NCBI RefSeq assembly: GCF_963082655.1
Contig: NC_081555.1
Location: 176,055,896 to 176,119,895 of the forward strand
DNA length: 64,000 bases
Direction of reading: 5' to 3'
Source of the DNA: Stomoxys calcitrans
Taxonomy: Eukaryota; Arthropoda; Insecta; Diptera; Muscidae
In this document: positions 57,859-64,000 of the stretch, one piece after another
How positions within the stretch are numbered: the stretch's first letter is position 1
Layout: every line of letters starts with the position of its first letter
Notes under the pieces: model-generated
What the model saw: only the letters and a program-made list of their open reading frames with translations
The model's database searches: none
What the model was told of the DNA's origin: nothing
Position numbers and translations under genes: made by a program

Positions 57859-58868
57859 ATCTAAGAAATCTCATGATGAAAATCTGGGAAATTTTGACAC
57901 TTTATTAACGTGATAATAAGCAGTTCATTTTATGGGGGAAAAAAGAAACCCAGAACACTCACTATTCTCTCATTGCCAATAAATCATTTGTAAAAATCAA
58001 AATAACGTTATAAATTTGTATAAATAATAAAATTCATTGGTACACATATCAAAATGAAATAAAATATATAAAAAGTATAAAAGATAATTGGCAAACATAG
58101 AATAACATAAATTAATAGTAATTAAGAAGTATTGGGTTGCCCAAAAAGTAATTGCGGATTTTTCATATAATCGGCGTTGACAAATTTTTTCACAGCTTGT
58201 GACTCTGTAATTGCATTCTTTCTTCTGTCAGTTATCAGCTGTTACTTTTAGCTTGCTTTAGAAAAAAAGTGTAAAAAAAGTATATTTGATTAAAGTTCAT
58301 TCTAAGTTTTATTAAAAATGCATTTACTTTCTTTTAAAAAATCGGAAATTACTTTTTGGGCAACCCAATATTTGCATATAATTAATTAAAATCAAGATAT
58401 AGACGAATATGTCTTTTATAGGAGCTGGTATTCTTTTTTTTAAATGGACAATTTTCCTTATTAAAGGCAAAATAGAGTAGCTTCCTTAAAATGGAAGAAA
58501 ATCATTGGGTTTTTTCTGTTAATTCACAGATTAGTTGATACTGTGAGCATATACAAAAGTACATTTTATAAAAACCAAATATTGTATAATAGGGGTTCAT
58601 TTGAGAAAACTGTTTTCATTGATGACCCCGCTGAGGAGTTTCTGAAGAACATGAATAATCGGTTAAAAATATGACTTAGTCTAGATATGCCACATGACAG
58701 ATCATGGCAATAAAGATTATATTTAAGATGTCTATTCTCCATTCATTGGTGGGTTAAGTGCAGAGCAATCAAATACATTTCGACAAACCCACTGGGAAAC
58801 CATCATCTTGTAGTTGCCTTGCTGACTTATTGCTCATGTCTTCTTCGTATCTGATAGCAAAGGCTATT
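57859..58868. other. Intergenic DNA containing a mariner-type MITE
   Basis: AT-rich, no gene, one MITE (58132-58368). The last 200 bases are probably the 3' UTR of the zinc-finger gene. A plus-strand ORF at 58758-59126 overlaps the zinc-finger gene antisense and is a shadow. Confidence 0.4.
58132..58368. mobile_element. mariner-type MITE, copy 3
   Basis: TTGGGTTGCCCAAAAAGTAA at the left, CTTTTTGGGCAACCCAA at the right, TA at 58130-58131 and 58369-58370. Same interior as copy 1 (GTTATCAGCTGTTACTTTTA). 237 bp. Confidence 0.92.
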
Positions 58869-61090
58869 CTAACTTTTGTTTCGACGACTAGGAGCAATGT
58901 AATTGCGATTTTTGGAGTTAGCTGCCGGCTTTCCTATTTGCATACGATTGGTTGGTTTATTATTTCTATTTGGTGTTTGCTGAAGTGGTGTAGACATTTG
59001 GCGAATGTTAGAGTTTGGAACATTTGCATGGTGGTTGGCCACAGATTGTTGAGTGATTGCCGCTATGGACGAGATCGATATGAATGGTGCAACATTCGCA
59101 TTCAGTACAGTGGCACCATGGCTTAAGGCGGCGGCTTGAGGGCTATTGACAGTTGGTATTATGACATGTTGTGAAGACGATGATGTTGGGGGGACTGTTG
59201 GCCTTACATTTGGTACCGTTGCGGTTGTTAATTTTAAATGAGGTGGGATCCGCAGCGTTCCTGTATCAAGTGAATTCGTTTGTGGTTCCATTAAATTGTT
59301 CACAGCAATGCACTTTAGCCGGGGCTTTTCCGAGTGCTCCTCCAGTTCTTGTTTTTTCTTTGCGTAGTTTTCCACCACTATATCGTCATCTTCCAACAGT
59401 ATCACACTATCATCGGCACATTCTTCTTTAATGGTTATCTTTGAATATATGTCCTCCTCTCGCTGGTCCAAGCTTATTTGAAAGTTATTTAAGCACACTA
59501 TACCAACCTCTCTTTTGCTGGCTAACTCGCAGCGTATTTTCAATTTATTCACCCTATGCTTTGCCCGATAATGCTGTTCGACTAATTGCAGTGACTCAAT
59601 GCGGTAGTTGCACCATTCGCAGTAGTAATTCAAAGCAAAATTGTGATACCGTGTCAAATGCAGAACGAAAGCGTCGCTTTTCATGCCACTCTCTTCACAG
59701 CAAAAACAATTTCGCATTGTCGAAAAGGACAGACATTCATTGGCGAACACTATGGCTAGCCCAAAGATAAGTTCGCTATTCACCCAAGCCAGTTTAATGA
59801 GCGGCACATCACGTGCAGCATGTTGGTCTCTGGTGTGCTGCGATATTTTAGGGCGGGAGGAGAACAAAGCAAAACAGGCACCACATATGAAAAAGCTGCT
59901 ATCCGAATGCAGCTGGATGTGCTCGATGACCTCGTCCCAATGTTGACAACGGGCTATGGTGAAATCGCAATTGTTGCATGTAAAGGAATTGCCCTCAATT
60001 TTGTGGCTTTCGCGCACATGCTTGTGCAGCAGCTCAGAGTCTGTGGTGGTGAAATCGCAGTTGTTGCCACAGAAGCACTTCTTCTTTGGCAAACGGCAAG
60101 AATCAATTTTGTACTCCTCAAGCCAGGCTGGATATGGGCTCTTGACCAACCATTGAGTTTGAAAAGATTTCGCATCGTTCAACTCCATCTCAGCAATTCG
60201 TTCGTTCAGCACATTAAGCACTGCTGCCATGAACTCTGTCCGGTCGACCAATAGTTCTTTTTGTATGATTACAAAGTAAGAATAGCTGATATTGAAACGA
60301 ATTTGCTCGAGCCGCATATGACCCAAGTCTTTGTGCATGGAGGCTGCGTGATCCATGGCTTCCTGTTGGTTTCGAAACGTTGCAGGACAGTGGAAGCAGA
60401 TGTAGGTGTGCCGCAGATGCTCTTCAAAATGGCTGCTGTATTTCGCTAAAGGCAGTGTTGTTGTATTCTCCTTACAATGAGGACAATTGCATTCCATACA
60501 AAGATGCTTTACTCGCATGTGGCGCAACCATAGATCGTAGTTCGAAAAGAAACCACCACATGTCAACTCGGGGCAATGGTATAAACTGTCGGGAGCCACA
60601 CCAGTGCACTGGGTTAATTTACGCAAGCGGGTCTTGACGATGTCTTCTTGGCCCTTAAGCAGCTCCTCAGGGTTGGGCTTGATATCTTGATCCATATTAT
60701 CGCCAGGTATTTCTTGCTTCTTGGGCATAGCATCTAAAGTGGCCTCAACTTCTATCACCGACACTGTTTGATTTAAGCTGTATGTTTGTAGATTATGCAG
60801 GAAGTCCTAAAAATACATCCCATATTGTCAAATACACTTTTCCTGCTACACGAAAGAGAAAAAACATACCTCATTAATGGACACCACCGCATTGTTATGG
60901 CTACACAGATAAGGCAGCTCTTCGGGATGCTTTAGCGCCACATGTTTTCGCATCAAATTTTCATCACAATCTCTCATGGGGCAGTAGATACAAGATGAGT
61001 ACTTCAATGGTCGCTGTAGATCTATTTTATGATCCTTTCGAATATGGCTTTCCAGAATATTGGTGTTGTAGAAAGATCTATTGCTACAAT
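58869..61090 (-). CDS. Multi-C2H2 zinc-finger protein (5' exons missing)
   Basis: Two minus-strand exons: 61090-60870 and 60806-58869 (donor GAG|GTATGT, acceptor TTTTTAG|GAC), together 718 codons to TAG. Exon 1 enters at phase 1 (acceptor TTTGTGCAG|AT), so an upstream exon is required; I did not find it. About ten C2H2-type fingers: CSNRSFYNTNILESHIRKDH, CIYCPMRDCDENLMRKHVAL, YHCPELTCGGFFSN, ICFHCPATFRNQQEAMDHAA, CGNNCDFTTTDSELLHKHV, FTCNNCDFTIARC, FICGACFALFSSRP, CFCCEESGMKSDAF, YYCEWCNYRIESLQLVEQHY. After the fingers comes DDSVILLEDDDIVVE, shaped like a SUMO-interaction motif, then a Thr/Pro/Asn-rich tail ending RRNKS. Likely a nuclear chromatin or DNA-binding protein. No specific orthologue recognised. 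Confidence 0.85.
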
Positions 61091-61649
61091 CTGCACAAAT
61101 AAAGACAAAATAAAAAACATTTATGAATTTTGGTAATACTCGTATGCTGCTCTCTGCAGTTTGGTCTGTCTCTACAAAGTGTAACTGTGGTGTTATCAGA
61201 AAAGGTCGAAGTCGCAAGTGAGGCAGTCATTGGTCGGAAATGTTCTTGAGTCGATGCCAGTACGTAGACCCGCGTGCAGTATCGACAACCAGTTTTGTGG
61301 CAGAGTTGGTATCGGATTAGTTAAGAGGCAAATTTCTTGCAAAAAAGTATGCGATTTTGAAGAGATGGTCGGTTTATTGTATACTCTTAGTTGATGCAAG
61401 TTCGGTATAAATGCCAAAACAGGAGCGGCGGTCCGATCAGACAGTCACCATATACGTAGACAATTAGGCTTCAGCGCCGCCTGACTCTATCGTCGGCCCA
61501 CATGAGCTCGAAACTGGTAAGAAGATGCAGTGATGTTCTTCGAACCATAGGGGAACCACTCACTGTTTGCTGCCGGTGGCGGGGAACGGACGATCGAACA
61601 GTTGGCCAGAAATAGATCGCAGATAAGCCCCTATAAGAGCTTTGAATTT
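61091..61649. other. Intron/upstream of the zinc-finger gene, unresolved
   Basis: A minus ORF 61196-61417 ends CLTCDFDLF then stop. It is finger-like at its end but has no usable GT donor before the stop, so it is not joined to the gene. The rest has no recognised repeat until the R repeat begins at about 61650. Confidence 0.35.
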
Positions 61650-61738
61650 TTATACCCTCCACCATAGGATGGGGGTGTACTAATTTCGTCATTCTGTTTG
61701 TAAGACCTCGAAATATGCGTCTAAGACCACATAAATTA

Positions 61739-61964
61739 TTGGGTTGCCCAAAAAGTAATTGCGGATTTTATAAAAGAAAGTAAATGCATTTTTAATAAAA
61801 ATTAGAATGAACTTTAATCAAATATACTTTTTTTACACTTTTTTTCTAAAGCAACAGCTGATAACTGACAGAAGAAAAAATGCAATTACAGAGTCACAAG
61901 CTGTGAAAAAATTTGTCAACGCCGACTATATGAAAAATTCGCAATTACTTTTTGGGCAACCCAA
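61739..61964. mobile_element. mariner-type MITE, copy 4
   Basis: TTGGGTTGCCCAAAAAGTAA...CTTTTTGGGCAACCCAA, TA at 61737-61738 and 61965-61966. 226 bp, same orientation as copy 2. Inserted in the R tail. Confidence 0.92.
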
Positions 61965-62582
61965 TATATTCGGGAACGTCATGACATTTTAAGTCGATCT
62001 AGCCATGTTCGTCCGTCCGTCTGTCTGTCGAAAAGCTAGGCGCTTGATATTTCGCACAAATACTTTTTATTAGTGTAGGTCGGTTGGGATTGTAAATAGG
62101 CTAAATCGGTCCATGTTTTGATATAGCTGCCATATAAAACGATCTTGGGTCTTGACTTCTTGAACCTCTAGAGGGCGCAATTCCAGTCCGATTTGACTGA
62201 AATTTTGCACGTGGTATTTTGGTACCGCTTCCAACAGCTGTATGGTTGATATAGGTTCATAATCTGATATAGCTGCCATATAAAACGATATTGGGTTTTG
62301 ACTTCTACAGCTTTTAGAAGGCGCAATTCTTATCCGATTTGGTTGTCATTTTGCAGGTGGTGTTTTAGTATCACTTCCAACAAATGTGCTAAGTATGGTC
62401 CAAATCGGGACATGAACTGACATAACTGCCATATAAACCGATCGGGGATCTTGATTTCTTGAGCCGCTAGAGGGCGCGGTTCTCATCCGATTTGGCAGAA
62501 ATTTTGCACGAGATGTTTTTGGCGCAAATCGGGACATAAACTGACATAGCTGTCATATAAACGGATCTGGGATCTTGACTTA

Positions 62583-63169
62583 AGCCTCTCGAAGGCGCAA
62601 TTCTCATCCGATTTGGCAGGAATTTTGTACAATGACTACTCTTATGACCTTCAAAATGCGTGTTCAATATGGTCTGAATCGATCTATAGCATGATCCAGC
62701 TCCATATAAATCGATCTCCCGATTTAGCTTTTTGACTTCAATGACTTCTAGTTTGTTAAACGAATCGAATTCTGAACAAAGTAGAAGTCATTGAAGTCAA
62801 GAGCCTCTCGAAAGCTCAATTCTCATCCGATTTGGCAGGAATTTTGTACAATGACTACTCCCTTGACCTTCAACATGCGTGTTCAATATGGTCTGAATCG
62901 ATCTATAGCATGATCCAGCTCCATATAAACCGATCTCCCAATTTTGCTTCTTGACTTCAATGACTTCTACTTTGTTAAACGAATCGAATTCTGAACAAAG
63001 TAGAAGTCATTGAAGTCAAGAAGCAAAATCGGGAGATCGTTTATATGGGAACTGGATTATGCTATAGATCGATTCAGACCATATTGGACACGCATGTTGG
63101 AGGTCATGGGAAAAGCCATTGTACAAAATTCCTGCCAAATCGAATGAGAATTGCGCCTTCTAGAGGCTG
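62583..63169. repeat. Tandem 219-bp duplication ending in a 176-bp-armed palindrome
   Basis: AGCCTCTCG starts at 62583 and again at 62802 (period 219). Each unit ends in a hairpin CTTCAATGACTTCTA(C/G)TTTGTT / AACAAAGTAGAAGTCATTGA with the identical 17-nt loop AAACGAATCGAATTCTG. At the second one (loop 62977-62993) the inverted match continues: left arm 62801-62976, right arm 62994-63169, same length, with the first 27 bp of stem perfect and few differences beyond. The right arm is the inverse of the R unit. Confidence 0.88.
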
Positions 63170-63379
63170 AAGTCAAGATCCAGATCGGTCCGAATCGGAC
63201 TATATCTTGATATAGCTTCTATAGCATAACAGTTCTTATTCATTATTCTTTGTTTGCCTAAAAAGAGATACCGCGCAAAGAACTGGACAAATGCTATTCA
63301 TGGTGGAGGGTATATAAGATTCGGTCCGACCGAACTTAGCACACTCTTACTTGTTTATGATAACCGCACAAATGAGGTG

Positions 63380-63660
63380 GTGGCTGGTTTTGTTGGTTGC
63401 AGATTGGCGAAGGCCTTGTGGACGAGTATTTCCCTTAACAGGACATCGCTTATCACGGGGCTGAAGAAGCATGACTTCGGAGTGTTGATGTAAGTCAACA
63501 GCCGCTTGACGTTGCGATAAGTTGGTGACAGTGACACAGGGAGGAGTTGGTGACAGTCGAGGACTTTTTGTGCTACTGCTCCGTAATAACGTGAAGGCAA
63601 AGGATAATGGTCGATCATCGTTTTGCGTGTGTGGATTCTCTGCAAGCACTATGTCCACTT
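63380..63660 (+). pseudogene. LINE ORF2 C-terminal (RNase H/Cys-rich region) remnant
   Basis: GFVGCRLAKALWTSISLNRT then SLITGLKKHDFGVLM, a TAA, then VNSRLTLR. The pattern (Leu-rich, TSLITGL, then a broken Cys region) resembles the end of I/jockey-type ORF2 proteins. Stops throughout. Opposite-strand ORFs 63347-63658 and 63355-63645 are shadows. Confidence 0.5.
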
Positions 63661-63845
63661 GTCACTTTAGAGTTCTGTAAAAACCTGGCAGGACATATTC
63701 TGGCCGGTGAGAATTTATCCCCGGTCCTCTTTATTTCCTAATTTTGTATGCCCATCACCAAGGGATGAGGGTATATTAGTCTAGTTATACCATTGATTTT
63801 TTAGTTGATGTAGCCACTAACATCTGTCCGTCTGTGGAAATCAAT

Positions 63846-64000
63846 CTTATTTATGAGTCATCCGCCATATAGGCCTGACTTGGCACCGAATGACTTCTTT
63901 TTTTCCCTTACATAAAGAATAAAAGGAGAGGTCAACGTTTTTCGGCATCTGAAGAAGTGATGCATGTTTTGGAGATACCTCAATCGGAGTGGGAAAAGTG
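63846..64000 (+). pseudogene. mariner transposase C-terminal fragment, cut by the window end
   Basis: HPPY then PDLAPNDFFF (third catalytic Asp in PND present), a stop after SLT, a frame change, then RSTFFGI-like sequence, MHVLEIPQSEWEK. The same family as 26750-27186 (both carry CGGTTTTTCGAC/ATGTTTTGGAGATACCTCAA-type sequence). Preceded at 63750-63845 by an R tail (CCCATCACCAAGGGATGAGG; CATCTGTCCGTCTGTGG). Confidence 0.8.

Larger units (their letters stand above)
61650..63357 (-). repeat. R-family repeat with MITE insertion and large palindrome
   Basis: Left end TTATACCCTCCACCATAGGA, GGGGGTGTACTAATTTCGTC, GTCCGTCCGTCTGTCTGTCG. Units include AGCTGCCATATAAAACGATC, TTGGGTCTTGACTTCTTGAA, CTAGAGGGCGCAATTCCAGT. 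Right end TGGTGGAGGGTATATAAGAT, TCGGTCCGACCGAACTTAGC, ACACTCTTACTTGTTTA. The MITE (61739-61964) splits the tail. 62583-63169 is rearranged (see separate entry). Confidence 0.82.

Noticed and set aside
59171..60637. Plus-strand ORFs of 62-144 codons
   Set aside because: Antisense shadows of the C2H2 zinc-finger gene.
61196..61417. Upstream exon of the zinc-finger gene ending CLTCDFDLF
   Set aside because: No GT donor before its stop and phase cannot be matched to the 61090 acceptor.
63347..63658. 103- and 96-codon minus ORFs
   Set aside because: Opposite strand of a decayed LINE C-terminus; no independent motif.

Overview
The window is AT-rich animal nuclear DNA, most likely from a calyptrate (muscid-type) fly. 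That placement is inferred from insect-like intron sizes, two recognisable metazoan housekeeping genes, and a dense load of Tc1/mariner elements, non-LTR retrotransposons, tRNA-derived SINEs and tract repeats of the kind I associate with Musca/Stomoxys genomes. No species can be assigned from the sequence alone. There is no prokaryotic organisation and no CRISPR array.

Protein-coding content is small. Rrp12 (42050-48645, +, 12 exons, reading frame closed through every junction) is a ribosome-biogenesis HEAT-repeat protein. It lies tail to tail with Tango2 (48983-50364, -, 3 exons), an NRDE-family protein. Further right is a multi-finger C2H2 protein (58869-61090, -, 5' exons not found). One 97-nt candidate first coding exon lies at 38999-39095 (-).

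The rest is mostly mobile DNA. Left part (1-33 kb): a 5' ORF2 piece of an APE-type LINE (1-1340), repeats of a family I call R, a second family called Q, a 177-bp tandem array (7.5-8.8 kb), a 64-bp-armed hairpin (9.0-9.15 kb), two copies of one RTE-like LINE (14.7-17.8 and 22.9-23.95 kb), two different decayed IS630/mariner-type transposase genes (26.75-27.19 and 27.8-28.4 kb), and a nest of inverted-repeat elements (29.8-32.7 kb). Middle (34-42 kb): a 2.1-kb array of about 72 copies of a 29-bp unit, SINEs, Helitron-like repeats and short inverted-repeat elements. Right part (51-64 kb): MITEs with 8-bp target duplications, an almost intact Tc1-like element of the IR/DR type (54260-55899), more R repeats including a 176-bp-armed palindrome, and LINE and mariner fragments at the edge.

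Insertion order can be read directly. R repeats are the old substrate. SINE, mariner-MITE, hAT-like MITE and Tc1 elements interrupt them, several with perfect target-site duplications. The most interesting non-coding signal is a MITE family with 8-bp duplications whose ends carry paired ATCGAT/TATCGATA motifs. One half copy of it forms a perfect 28-nt palindrome about 0.8 kb upstream of Rrp12.
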